Of a DNA stretch of 64,000 nt, positions 18,504 through 26,328 are shown in pieces. A program made the position numbers and the translations under genes. Position 1 is the stretch's first letter. Each line of letters opens with the position of its first letter. The stretch lies in contig DASZAY010000024.1 of NCBI GenBank assembly GCA_035944555.1, positions 1-64,000 on the forward strand, written 5' to 3'. This DNA is from CADCWK01 sp035944555 (lineage in GTDB: Bacteria; Chloroflexota; Chloroflexia; Thermomicrobiales; UBA6265). A model generated the notes under the pieces. It saw only the letters and a list, made by a program, of their open reading frames with translations. It was not told the DNA's origin and searched no databases.

Positions 18504-20075
18504 CTACTCCGCCAGCCCCAGCGGGTAGTAGCTGACCTCCAGCGCGTCCAGCCGCTTCGCGTGGACCTGCAGCCGGCCGAAGAACTCCTCATATACACCC
18601 GGCTCCGGGTGCCAGACGCATTCGGCCAGCGCGCAGGCCCGTGGGAACGCCATCAGCTCGACGTGGCCGGGCGTCGGCATGTACTCCGTCCAGACCTGGT
18701 ACTGCGCCCCGAGGACGTGCTTCGCCTCCTCTTCGGTCAGCTCGGCCGGGATCGGGCGGTAGGTGTAGACGTGGCTGAGCGGGGTGTACCCGCCGATCGA
18801 ATACGTGTGCTGGACCCGGTCGTTCGATTGGTAGAAGTCGAAGTAGGTGTGCGTCATCGGCGCCATCACGACATCGTGTCCCGCCCGGGCCGCGGCGATA
18901 CCGCCCTCCTCGCCGCGCCAGGACATCACCACGGCCTTCTCGGCCAGCCCGCCCTCGAGGATCTCGTCCCAGCCGACCAGGGTCCGGCCGCGCGCGTTCA
19001 GATGGTCGTCGAACTGGCGGATGAACCAGCTCTGGAGGTGCTCCTCGTCGGGCAGGTCCAGCTCCTCCATCCGCTCCTGTGCCCGGGCGCTCGCCTGCCA
19101 CTGGTCCTTGGGGCATTCATCCCCGCCAACGTGGATGTAGGGCGAGTCGAACAGCTCGATCACCTCGTCGAACACGTCCTGGAAGAACCGGATCGTGCTG
19201 TCCTCGACGTTGAGGACGTCGTAGATGACGCCCCACTTCCTGCCGACCTCTATCTGCTCGCCCGTATTGCCCAGTTCCGGGTAGGCGGCGATCGCGGCCT
19301 GGGCATGGCCGGGCAACTCGATCTCCGGCACCACCCGGACATGCCGCTTGTGGGCGTGGGCGAGCACGGTCCGGACGTCGTCCTTGGAGTAGAAGCCGCC
19401 GTGCGGGGTCTTGTCGTATCGGTCGTTCTCCGGGTGAAATTTGTCCGGGCGATAGAGGACCGTCTCGCGCCGCCAGGCGCCGACCTCGGTCAGCCGGGGG
19501 TACTTGTCGATCTGGAGCCGCCAGCCCTGGTCCTCGGTGAGGTGCCAGTGGAAGACGTTCAGCTTGTGCAGGGCGAGCAGGTCGATGTACTTCAGGACGA
19601 AATCCAGCGGCATGAAGTGGCGGGCGCAGTCGAGGTGAGACCCGCGCCAGGCGAAGGCCGGGCGATCGCTGATCCGGACGCCCGGAACCTCCCAGCCCGT
19701 GCCGGGGTCGTTTGAGAACACCGCCGGTGGCAGCAGCTGGAGCAGCGTCATCGCGCCATAGAAGGCACCGGCCGCGTCGCCGCCCGTGATCGTCACGCCA
19801 TCCGGGCCGCTGTTTAGCTCATAGGCTTCGGCGCCGAGTGCGGCATCCAGCGTGATCGTGACCTGGGCGGCCTCCCCGTCCCTGGCGTCGGCCGTGCCGC
19901 CCAGCCGCTCGCCCAGAAGTCCGACCGCCGTCGCGACGTCCTCCCCGGCCCGGATGATGACCGGAGCGGTCAGACGATAGCCCTCGCCTGTGCGTTCAAG
20001 GCTGATCGGCCGGGGAATGATCGAGATGCCGGCGGTCGAACCATCGCTCGTGGCGTTGCCCGTCGTGTCGGTCAT
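18504..20075 (-). CDS. Beta-N-acetylhexosaminidase, GH20
   Basis: About 523 residues, starting at ATG 20075 with GAGGA 5 nt upstream. An N-terminal GH20b-like domain (IIPRPISLERTGEGYRL) precedes a GH20 barrel with KLNVFHWHLTEDQGWRLQI, the catalytic D-E pair in HVGGDECPKDQW, and the tryptophan-rich substrate pocket (LVGWDEILEGG, MSWRGEEGG, YQVWTEYM). These enzymes release terminal GlcNAc or GalNAc by substrate-assisted catalysis. No signal peptide is seen, so it probably acts in the cytoplasm on imported chitobiose- or peptidoglycan-derived sugars. The same strand carries the DUF1579-like gene 169 nt upstream, but the gap argues for separate transcription. Confidence 0.95.
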   Translation of the reverse strand: MTDTTGNATSDGSTAGISIIPRPISLERTGEGYRLTAPVIIRAGEDVATAVGLLGERLGGTADARDGEAAQVTITLDAALGAEAYELNSGPDGVTITGGDAAGAFYGAMTLLQLLPPAVFSNDPGTGWEVPGVRISDRPAFAWRGSHLDCARHFMPLDFVLKYIDLLALHKLNVFHWHLTEDQGWRLQIDKYPRLTEVGAWRRETVLYRPDKFHPENDRYDKTPHGGFYSKDDVRTVLAHAHKRHVRVVPEIELPGHAQAAIAAYPELGNTGEQIEVGRKWGVIYDVLNVEDSTIRFFQDVFDEVIELFDSPYIHVGGDECPKDQWQASARAQERMEELDLPDEEHLQSWFIRQFDDHLNARGRTLVGWDEILEGGLAEKAVVMSWRGEEGGIAAARAGHDVVMAPMTHTYFDFYQSNDRVQHTYSIGGYTPLSHVYTYRPIPAELTEEEAKHVLGAQYQVWTEYMPTPGHVELMAFPRACALAECVWHPEPGVYEEFFGRLQVHAKRLDALEVSYYPLGLAE

Positions 20076-20244
20076 GGATTCCTCGTCACGCCGCCCACCG
20101 AGAGCCTCCGGCAGGCTGTCATCCAGTCCAGGTGGTGACGTCGGGAAATAGGGTCCCGGCAGCGTCGCCCGGTGCCGCGTATCGGCGCCCGGCATTGTGC
20201 GGGAGCGACCGGAGATGGGCAACGCCTCGCCACCCCACCGGTCG

Positions 20245-20733
20245 CTACCCCGCCGGCTCGGGGTCGAACCGGATCACCATCCAGGGGATCCAGCGATCTG
20301 ACCCGTCCGGGTGCCGTCGCTCCCAGTGAGCCCGCATCCCGCCGCTCGCGACCGGCAGCTCGAGCGTCGCCCGCGCTCCGTCCCCGTCGATCCGGAGCGC
20401 GCCGTCATCCAGCAGGTGCCCCGTCATCATGCTGAACGCGCCGCCGGTGTCGAACGCCCGCAGCACGAAGTCGTGCGTGGCCTCGACCGCCGTCCCGATC
20501 AGCTCCATTCCCTGGCTGTGATTGTCTCCCATTATCACGTCGATGTGGTGGATCACCCAGCGTCCACCCTCCATCCACTCGTAGGCGTCAGTGCCCGAGA
20601 TTTCCCGGACCACGTTGCCATCGGCGTCCAGTTCCTGGCCGGACGTCCGCCACCGCCCGATGATCGGTCGCAGCGACTCGATCGGGTCGGCCGGGGTGTC
20701 GGTGCCGCTCGTCATCGTGACATCGGTGGTCAT
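20245..20733 (-). CDS. DUF1579-like small protein
   Basis: About 162 residues from ATG 20733, which has GGGAGG 5-6 nt upstream. The sequence reads as a small beta-barrel: LRPIIGRWRTSGQ, EISGTDAYEWMEGGRWVIHHIDV, then alternating strands ending WIPWMVIRF. This resembles DUF1579/lipocalin-like proteins of unknown ligand. No signal peptide or membrane segment. Divergent from cofD, with which it may share a 250-nt promoter region. Function unknown; the family label is from pattern recognition only. Confidence 0.7.
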   Translation of the reverse strand: MTTDVTMTSGTDTPADPIESLRPIIGRWRTSGQELDADGNVVREISGTDAYEWMEGGRWVIHHIDVIMGDNHSQGMELIGTAVEATHDFVLRAFDTGGAFSMMTGHLLDDGALRIDGDGARATLELPVASGGMRAHWERRHPDGSDRWIPWMVIRFDPEPAG

Positions 20734-20983
20734 GGCTACCTCCCGGGGCCGCAAGCTACGACGGGATGGATTGGTCTCCCCCGGGAGTGCACGGTGCGGG
20801 CCCCCCTGCCCGAGCGGACAGGGACTTACCGGACGTGAGTGGTCGCGGTTCGTCCCATTCAGCCGTATCCTTGGGATATCGAACCGGAGGGGCAAGCCCT
20901 CTGACCGTCCGGCCCCCGCGCACCGCCGACCCCTGGCCCGGCGCGGGACCATCGCCGGGCGAACCCTGACGGAGCATGCATCC

Positions 20984-21940
20984 GTGATCGTGGCACTGGC
21001 TGGTGGCGTCGGCGGGGCGAAGATGGCGCAGGGGCTGGCCCTCGCCCTCCCGCCCGGCGACCTGACCGTGGTCGTCAACACCGGCGACGACATGGAGCAC
21101 CTCGGGCTCCACATCTCGCCCGACATCGATACCGTCCTCTATACCCTCGGCGGCATCGCCAACCCGGAGACGGGCTGGGGCATCGCCGGCGACACCACCC
21201 ACACCCTCGATCAGCTCCGGGCCTACGGCCACGATGCCTGGTTCTGGCTGGGCGACCGCGACTTCGCCACGCACATCCACCGGACATCGCGGATGGCCGC
21301 GGGCGCCAGCCTGACCGAGGTGACCGGCGAGCAGGCCACTGGGCTCGGGATCGACAGCCCCATCCTGCCAATGACCGACGACCCGGTCCGGACGATCGTC
21401 GGGACACCCGACGGCGAGCTGGCCTTCCAGGACTACTTCGTCCGACGGCGCCAGCAGGACGATGTGACCGGGATCCGGTTCGACGGGATCGAGGCGGCCC
21501 GATTGCCGGAGCGCGTCCGGGCCGCGATCGCGTCGGCCGACCTGATCGTGCTCTGCCCGTCCAACCCGATCGTCAGCATCGGTCCGATCCTGGCCGTGCC
21601 GGGGATGCGGGAGGCGCTACTGGCCGCCCGGGCGACGACCATCGCCGTCAGCCCGATCATCGGTGGCAAGGCACTCAAGGGACCGGCCGACCGGATGATG
21701 GCGACGCTGGGCCACGAGAGCTCGGCGCTCGGCGTAGCTCGGCTTTACGCCGGGCTGGTCGATGGCTATGCGATCGACACGGTCGACGCAGGCGAGACCG
21801 GGACCATCGAGCGCGAAACCGGGATGACCGTCCTGGCGACCGGCACGATCATGGGCGGCCCGGACGACCGCCGCCGCCTGGCGGAAGAGCTGCTGGCCTT
21901 CGGCAGGTCGCTGATCCCTCAGTCCACCGGAACGAGGTAG
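20984..21940 (+). CDS. cofD: 2-phospho-L-lactate transferase (F420 synthesis)
   Basis: About 318 residues from GTG 20984, with GGAG 9 nt upstream. Transfers the phospholactate (or phosphoenolpyruvate) moiety from its guanosine-diphosphate carrier to the deazaflavin Fo, giving F420-0 or its dehydro form. Family motifs: VALAGGVGGAKMAQGLA at the N-terminus, VNTGDDMEHLGLHISPDIDTVLYTL, GDRDFATHIHR, and LCPSNPIVSIGPILAVPG. An upstream in-frame extension to 20591 is antisense to the divergent gene and not protein-like. cofC follows after 4 nt and cofE after another 71 nt, so the three form one operon. The Fo synthase genes are not in the window. Confidence 0.96.
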   Translation: MIVALAGGVGGAKMAQGLALALPPGDLTVVVNTGDDMEHLGLHISPDIDTVLYTLGGIANPETGWGIAGDTTHTLDQLRAYGHDAWFWLGDRDFATHIHRTSRMAAGASLTEVTGEQATGLGIDSPILPMTDDPVRTIVGTPDGELAFQDYFVRRRQQDDVTGIRFDGIEAARLPERVRAAIASADLIVLCPSNPIVSIGPILAVPGMREALLAARATTIAVSPIIGGKALKGPADRMMATLGHESSALGVARLYAGLVDGYAIDTVDAGETGTIERETGMTVLATGTIMGGPDDRRRLAEELLAFGRSLIPQSTGTR

Positions 21941-21944
21941 CAGC

Positions 21945-22622
21945 GTGGCGCAGCACACCACGTTGACCCACGAGCCGGACATGGCGGGGCAGGTCGTCGC
22001 GCTGATCCCCGTCCGTTCCCTGACGCGGGGCAAGACCCGGCTGGCCCCGGACGTGGGTCCCGGCGACCGCGCATCGCTGATCCGGACGATGCTCGGGGAC
22101 GTGATCGGCGCGGCGACGGCTTCGGGCGTCGTCGACCGGGTCGCGGTCATCAGTCCCGACCCGACGGTGCTCGCGCTGGCCGCCTCGCTGTCGCCTGGCA
22201 TCCTCCCGCTGCGGCAGCCCGACGACCGGCCAGGCCTGATCGCCGCACTGGACCAGGGCCGGGACCGGGCGCTGGCCGGTGGCGCGGCGACCCTGCTGAT
22301 CCTGTTTGCCGACCTGCCATTGCTGGCGCCGGGCGATGTCCGGGCGATGGTCGCGGCGGACGCGCCGGTGGTCTTATCCCCGGATCGCCACGGAGCGGGG
22401 ACCAACGCCCTGCTGCTCAGGCTCGGGGAGGGCGCTGCGCCATTCCGGTTCCGGTTCGGCGAGTGCAGCTTCGGAGCCCACCTCGACGAAGCTGACCGCC
22501 TCGGCTTGCGAGCCATCCCGGTCGTCACCGCGGGCACGTCGCTGGACGTCGACACGCCGGCCGACTTGGCGGAGTGGTCGCAGCGCGCCGGCGAGCCCGC
22601 CCATACGCTCGCTAGCCCCTAG
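21945..22622 (+). CDS. cofC: 2-phospho-L-lactate guanylyltransferase (F420 synthesis)
   Basis: About 225 residues. Activates 2-phospho-L-lactate or phosphoenolpyruvate with GTP, providing the substrate for CofD. Nucleotidyltransferase fold: VVALIPVRSLTRGKTRLAP at the start, a DLPLL metal-binding segment in LLILFADLPLLAPGDV, DRHGAGTNALLL, and the C-terminal SLDVDTPADLAEW. The start is a GTG at 21945, 4 nt after the cofD stop; an internal ATG before VVALIP at residue 13 is possible. Position between cofD and cofE fits a dedicated F420 operon. Confidence 0.95.
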   Translation: MAQHTTLTHEPDMAGQVVALIPVRSLTRGKTRLAPDVGPGDRASLIRTMLGDVIGAATASGVVDRVAVISPDPTVLALAASLSPGILPLRQPDDRPGLIAALDQGRDRALAGGAATLLILFADLPLLAPGDVRAMVAADAPVVLSPDRHGAGTNALLLRLGEGAAPFRFRFGECSFGAHLDEADRLGLRAIPVVTAGTSLDVDTPADLAEWSQRAGEPAHTLASP

Positions 22623-22693
22623 GTCCGGCGCGGTACGCTGCCAGCACATCACCCCTGAGCTTCCCTTCCCCACCCCGCAGACGAGGACGAGGC

Positions 22694-23512
22694 ATGCCGG
22701 CCAACGGGACCATCAAGGACGAACAGGACACCACGGCAGACGCCGAATTACGGATCGTCGGCATCGGCGGCATCCCTGAGGTGCAGCCTGGCGACGATCT
22801 CGTCGGGCTGATTGCCGACGGCATCATCGCCTCCGGTCAGACGCTGCGGGCGGGTGACATCGTCGTCGTCACGCACAAGATCGTCAGCAAGGCCGAGGGG
22901 CGGCTGGTCGACCTGACGACGGTCGAGCCGTCACCATTCGCCATTCAGTTCGCCGCGCCGACAGGCAAGGATGCCCGGCAGGTCGAGGTGGTGCTGCGCG
23001 AGTCGGTCCGGATCAGCCGGATGGACGCGCAGCGCGGAGTGATCATCTCTGAGACGCGCCACGGGTTCATCTGCGCCAACGCGGCAGTCGACGCCAGTAA
23101 CGTCTCGCCGGATATCGTCTGCCTGCTGCCGGAGGATCCGGATGGTTCAGCGGCGCGAATCCGCGAGGGACTGGCCGACCGGTTCGGTCTGACCGGAGAC
23201 GAGGCGCCGGGGGTGATCGTCTCGGACTCCTTCGGCCGGGCCTGGCGGGCCGGGATCATCAACGTTGCGGTCGGGGTGGCCGGCCTGGCGCCATTGGCCG
23301 ACTACCGTGGTCAGCACGACCCCAATGGGTACGAGTTGCGTGCCTCCATCCTCGCCGTCGGGGATGAGCTGGCGTCGGCGGCGGAGCTGGTGCAGCACAA
23401 GCTGGACGCCCGCCCGGTGACACTGATCCGCGGCTACATCCCCCGGACCGACACGCCCCATGGCACCGGCCGCGATCTCGTCATGCCACCGGAGCGCGAT
23501 CTGTACCGGTAA
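22694..23512 (+). CDS. cofE: Coenzyme F420-0:L-glutamate ligase
   Basis: About 272 residues from ATG 22694, preceded by GAGGAC. Adds L-glutamates to F420-0 using GTP. Family motifs: IVGIGGIPEVQPGDDL, DIVVVTHKIVSKAEGR, the GFICANAAVDASNV segment, VIVSDSFGRAWRAGIINVAVGVAG and GRDLVMPPERDLYR at the C-terminus. The length matches the stand-alone archaeal-type CofE; the nitroreductase-like domain of actinobacterial FbiB is absent. Last gene of the cofDCE operon. The next gene is convergent 24 nt away, with no clear terminator hairpin between. Confidence 0.95.
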   Translation: MPANGTIKDEQDTTADAELRIVGIGGIPEVQPGDDLVGLIADGIIASGQTLRAGDIVVVTHKIVSKAEGRLVDLTTVEPSPFAIQFAAPTGKDARQVEVVLRESVRISRMDAQRGVIISETRHGFICANAAVDASNVSPDIVCLLPEDPDGSAARIREGLADRFGLTGDEAPGVIVSDSFGRAWRAGIINVAVGVAGLAPLADYRGQHDPNGYELRASILAVGDELASAAELVQHKLDARPVTLIRGYIPRTDTPHGTGRDLVMPPERDLYR

Positions 23513-23535
23513 GCCGATTGGGTTCACCCGGCGAA

Positions 23536-23883
23536 CTAAGAGGCTCCGTTCTCACCGGAACGAAGGTGGGCCCGCAATACCTCATCAATGCGCTGTCGGT
23601 AGTCGTCGGGATAGCGAGCGCGAAACGAGTCAACGATGGGACCATGGAGGTAGACCGCCTCGTACCAACGGTCAGGGTCGGACGTGTCGCCGGGCAGACC
23701 GGCACCCCGGTAGACCCGGGTCATATCGAAGCAGCCCTCATCCTCATAGTCGATCGCGTCGGCGACCTGCTCATCGGTGAGATTCCGGACGTGCTCCCAC
23801 TTGGTCTCGCTCTCCCCCCGAGCCACCATCGCCCGTAGTTCTTCAGCCGTATAGCGCACGATGCGCTCGTCGCTCGTTGTCAC
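23536..23883 (-). CDS. brnA: BrnA-like antitoxin
   Basis: About 115 residues from GTG 23883, preceded by GGAGGG. It starts IVRYTAEELRAMVARGE, as BrnA antitoxins do, with a central acidic linker and a C-terminal ribbon-helix-helix-like segment (IVDSFRARYPDDYRQRIDEVLRAHL) that would bind DNA and neutralise the toxin. It is somewhat longer than typical BrnA. Toxin and antitoxin reading frames overlap by 41 nt, toxin first, as in known brnTA operons, which are usually autoregulated by the complex. The call rests on this context together with the RHH-like tail. Confidence 0.8.
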   Translation of the reverse strand: MTTSDERIVRYTAEELRAMVARGESETKWEHVRNLTDEQVADAIDYEDEGCFDMTRVYRGAGLPGDTSDPDRWYEAVYLHGPIVDSFRARYPDDYRQRIDEVLRAHLRSGENGAS

Positions 23884-24112
23884 GTGCCCTCCTTGCGGAG
23901 ATAAGACGGATGGCCTCACCTCGTCGTGTCCAGATGACGGTGCAGTAGACGTCTTCCAGCCAACCGGTCGACGCGTATCGGCGCTCATCCTGATAGACCC
24001 GTTCCATGTGGATGAGTGGCCGCCCATCGAACATCTCCCGCACCGACGCGAAGTCGAACCCGTGCTTCTGGATGTTGCCAAGGCGCTTGGTCTCATCCCA
24101 CTCGAACTCCAC
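23843..24112 (-). CDS. brnT: BrnT-like ribonuclease toxin
   Basis: About 89 residues from GTG 24112, right at the usual BrnT start VEFEWDETKRLGNIQKHGFDF; the longer frame to 24163 adds atypical residues. BrnT is a small RelE-fold RNase that arrests translation. The family pattern is complete: W-D-x-x-K near residues 5-9, KHG at 16-18, a strand VYCTVIWTRRGEAIRLISARRARDNER with the basic active-site residues. Followed in overlap by its antitoxin gene. It is near a transposase remnant and a GNAT gene, suggesting a small accessory patch. Confidence 0.9.
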   Translation of the reverse strand: MEFEWDETKRLGNIQKHGFDFASVREMFDGRPLIHMERVYQDERRYASTGWLEDVYCTVIWTRRGEAIRLISARRARDNERRAHRALYG

Positions 24113-24215
24113 CGTCCTTCTTCTCCATGGATAGTCTAGCGACCGCCGAAACCCAAAGCACACGAACGTGTTCCCGGATCAGAACTGATTTCCAACCTAC
24201 TACACCGAGGACGGT

Positions 24216-24764
24216 TCACCCGAGCTCGTCGCGGAGCAGGTCCATGAGCAGGCCGTCATGCCAGGTGCCGTCGGCGCCGCGCTCGTACTGGCGCATCGTT
24301 CCGACCGGGCGAAACCCGACCTTCGCGTAGGAGCGGATGGCGGCGACGTTGGCGGCGGCCGGATCGATGACCAGCCGGTGATGACCGCGAACATCGAACA
24401 GCCAGCGGGCCAGCGTACGGATGGCGTCCGGCCCGAGCCCCTGGCCGCGATGGGCGGGGTCGACGGCGATGTCGATGCCGGCGTGGCGGTACTCCTCGTC
24501 GGTCTCCTCGTAGCACTGGATGATCCCGACGACGGCCCCTCCGTTCATGAGGGTGATCGCGAAGGCAAGCCCGTCGTCATCGTCGTGGCCGGGCTCCGGA
24601 TCGGTGTATTCGCGCCGAACGCGGTCGGCATCATAGCCCGGCCACCAGGCGGCGACCTCCGGGGCGGCGAGGATGGCGGCGACCGCGGCGGTGTCGTCCG
24701 GGACGAGCGGGCGAAGGGTGACGCGCTCGCCGATGAGCGTCGGAGCGTCGTCAATCAGCGGCAC
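24216..24764 (-). CDS. GNAT acetyltransferase, AAC(6')-like
   Basis: About 182 residues, GTG start at 24764. GNAT fold with ERVTLRPLVPDDTAAVAAIL at the start, the acetyl-CoA loop in DPAHRGQGLGPDAIRTLARWLFDV, and the C-terminal RSYAKVGFRPVGTMRQYERG. The order WWPGYDADRV ... YEETDEEYRHAGIDIAV resembles the aminoglycoside 6'-N-acetyltransferase branch, so antibiotic modification is possible, but related proteins acetylate siderophores, peptides or other amines. It starts 3 nt after the end of the transposase remnant on the same strand. Substrate unknown. Confidence 0.85.
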   Translation of the reverse strand: MPLIDDAPTLIGERVTLRPLVPDDTAAVAAILAAPEVAAWWPGYDADRVRREYTDPEPGHDDDDGLAFAITLMNGGAVVGIIQCYEETDEEYRHAGIDIAVDPAHRGQGLGPDAIRTLARWLFDVRGHHRLVIDPAAANVAAIRSYAKVGFRPVGTMRQYERGADGTWHDGLLMDLLRDELG

Positions 24765-24766
24765 GG

Positions 24767-25240
24767 CTAATCATCCTGTCTTGCGAGCCACCGTAATGGG
24801 TTCTCGGCAATATAGGCATGGCTCCGTTCGAACTCCCCATCGGAACGGACTACACGGTCGTGGCAGCCCCGCTGCCAGAGCGGACCGGGATCACCGGTCG
24901 CGTCGCGGACCTGGCGCCACGCCAGTGACATGAACGCACCGATGATTTGTCTCAGAGCGAGCGTCGACGCCGATGATTCGATCCAGAGAATGAGATGAAG
25001 GTGGTCCGGCATAAGCACCGATGCGCTGATCTCGACGGTGTATCGGTCTGAAAGTTTCGTCACGACATCAAGCACTGCCTGTCCAGCGACCGTAGGAATG
25101 ACAACGCCACCGGTGGTGATATGACCCAGGACCGGAGGACGATCTTTCGTACAGATCGCAACGAACTAAAACGCAGGGATACGGTAGTCGTATCCCTGCC
25201 AGCGTAGAGCTTTCCTGTTTGGACGATTTTCAACCGTCAT
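24767..25240 (-). pseudogene. REP-associated tyrosine transposase (RAYT), amber-interrupted
   Basis: Reading from ATG 25240 gives 24 residues ending GYDYRIPAF, then TAG at 25168-25166, then FVAICTKDRPPVLGHITTGG and a normal IS200/RAYT-like HUH domain to 24767. Homologues have Y-F-V-T-I-C-T at this point, so TAG replaces the conserved tyrosine codon and a single base change would restore it. The HUH motif is visible as MPDHLHLI and the catalytic-tyrosine helix as SHAYIAENPLRW. An internal GTG at 25075 would give only 102 residues lacking the first beta-strand. Most likely an inactivated domesticated transposase; readthrough is possible but unsupported. Confidence 0.85.
25173..25199. repeat. 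11-bp stem hairpin inside the RAYT 5' end
   Basis: GCAGGGATACG (25173-25183), 5-nt loop, CGTATCCCTGC (25189-25199), falling on RAYT codons 14-23, just before the amber codon. Could be a REP-like hairpin or an RNA structure in the 5' coding region. Confidence 0.6.
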
Positions 25241-25308
25241 CGTGCTGCCTCAACAAGCCAGTCCCGACGCCATACATCGTAGGGGCGACCGTCACCGGCC
25301 GTGTCATC

Positions 25309-25347
25309 GAACAGGGGCCGGACGCAATCGGCGTCCGGCCCCTGTTC
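25309..25347. terminator. Hairpin after the sugar ABC operon, 17-bp stem
   Basis: Perfect stem 25309-25325 / 25331-25347 with loop aatcg, 22 nt past the permease stop. No U-tract. Confidence 0.75.
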
Positions 25348-25368
25348 AGTTCAGGTTGAGCGTGTCCC

Positions 25369-26259
25369 CTATCCCTTGATACCCGACATCGTCACGCCCT
25401 GGACGATGTACCGCTGCAGGATCAGGAAGATCAGGACCAGCGGGGCGATCGCGATCAGCGCGCCCATGAACATCACCGGCAGGTTGATCACCTGCGCGGT
25501 GATCAGCGTCGAGAGCACGATCTGGATCGTGTAGGAGTCCGGCGTCTGCCCGACGACCAGCGGCCAGAGGAACGCGTTCCAGGAGTTGATGAAGCTGAGC
25601 GCGCCGAGTGCCGCCATCACGCCCCAGCTGTTCGGCAGGACCAGCGCCCGGTAGACGCCGAAGTAGCTCAGCCCGTCCAGGCGCCCGGCGTCTTCCAGCT
25701 CACGGGGGAAGTCCAGGTAGAACTGGCGGAAGATGAACACCGCGAAGGCGCTGAACAGCCCCGGGACGACGATGCCCTGGACCGTGTTGATCCAGCCCAG
25801 CTCCGAGATCACGACGTACGTCGGAACGAACGTCACGGCGCTCGGGATCATGAGCGTCAGCAGGATGATGTAGAAGATGAAGTCGCGTCCCCGGACCGGC
25901 ATCCGCGCCAGCCCGTAGGCGGCCATCGAGGCGAACAGCGTCTGGAAGACGAGGTTCACGATCGCGATGATTGCCGAGTTGCGGAGCCCGGTCGCGAACG
26001 GGTAGTCGTTGAACAGGGTCCGCGCGTTCTCCCACTGCGCCTCGGTCGGCCACCAGACCCATTCCAGCGCCGAGATCTGGGGCTGGGTCAGCAGGGCATT
26101 GCGGAACATCAGGTAGAACGGGAACAGGAAGATCAGCGCCAGCAGGATCGCGACGATGTACAGGACCGTCTGGCCGGCGGCGCGGCGGGCCTTCCGGCTC
26201 CCGTTGCCGGACGGCATCCCTGCGCTTGCGGCCGGTGGGGCATCGATGACCGTTGCCAT
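25369..26259 (-). CDS. Sugar ABC transporter permease, MalG-type
   Basis: About 296 residues from ATG 26259 with GGGAGG 8 nt upstream; a GTG 6 nt earlier is in frame. Six helices of the binding-protein-dependent permease family. The EAA loop that docks the ATPase is at FPRELEDAGRLDGLSYFGVYRALVLPNSW, here with E-D-A-x-x-D-G in place of E-A-A. The C-terminus (QRYIVQGVTMSGIKG) is classic for carbohydrate uptake type-1 family permeases. Pairs with the permease upstream (gap 69 nt) and the binding protein. No ATP-binding subunit is encoded nearby, so a shared MsiK/UgpC-like ATPase is expected elsewhere. Confidence 0.95.
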   Translation of the reverse strand: MATVIDAPPAASAGMPSGNGSRKARRAAGQTVLYIVAILLALIFLFPFYLMFRNALLTQPQISALEWVWWPTEAQWENARTLFNDYPFATGLRNSAIIAIVNLVFQTLFASMAAYGLARMPVRGRDFIFYIILLTLMIPSAVTFVPTYVVISELGWINTVQGIVVPGLFSAFAVFIFRQFYLDFPRELEDAGRLDGLSYFGVYRALVLPNSWGVMAALGALSFINSWNAFLWPLVVGQTPDSYTIQIVLSTLITAQVINLPVMFMGALIAIAPLVLIFLILQRYIVQGVTMSGIKG

Positions 26260-26328
26260 GAACACAACCTCCCGGCGACTGGCGCCGTGGCTGGCCGCGT
26301 CCGGGAATCCCGGAATGCGGCCAGTGCG

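Noticed and set aside
24767..25075. Intact 102-residue transposase
   Set aside because: The frame upstream is clearly the N-terminus of the same protein, separated by one amber codon, so the short version lacks an essential part of the fold.
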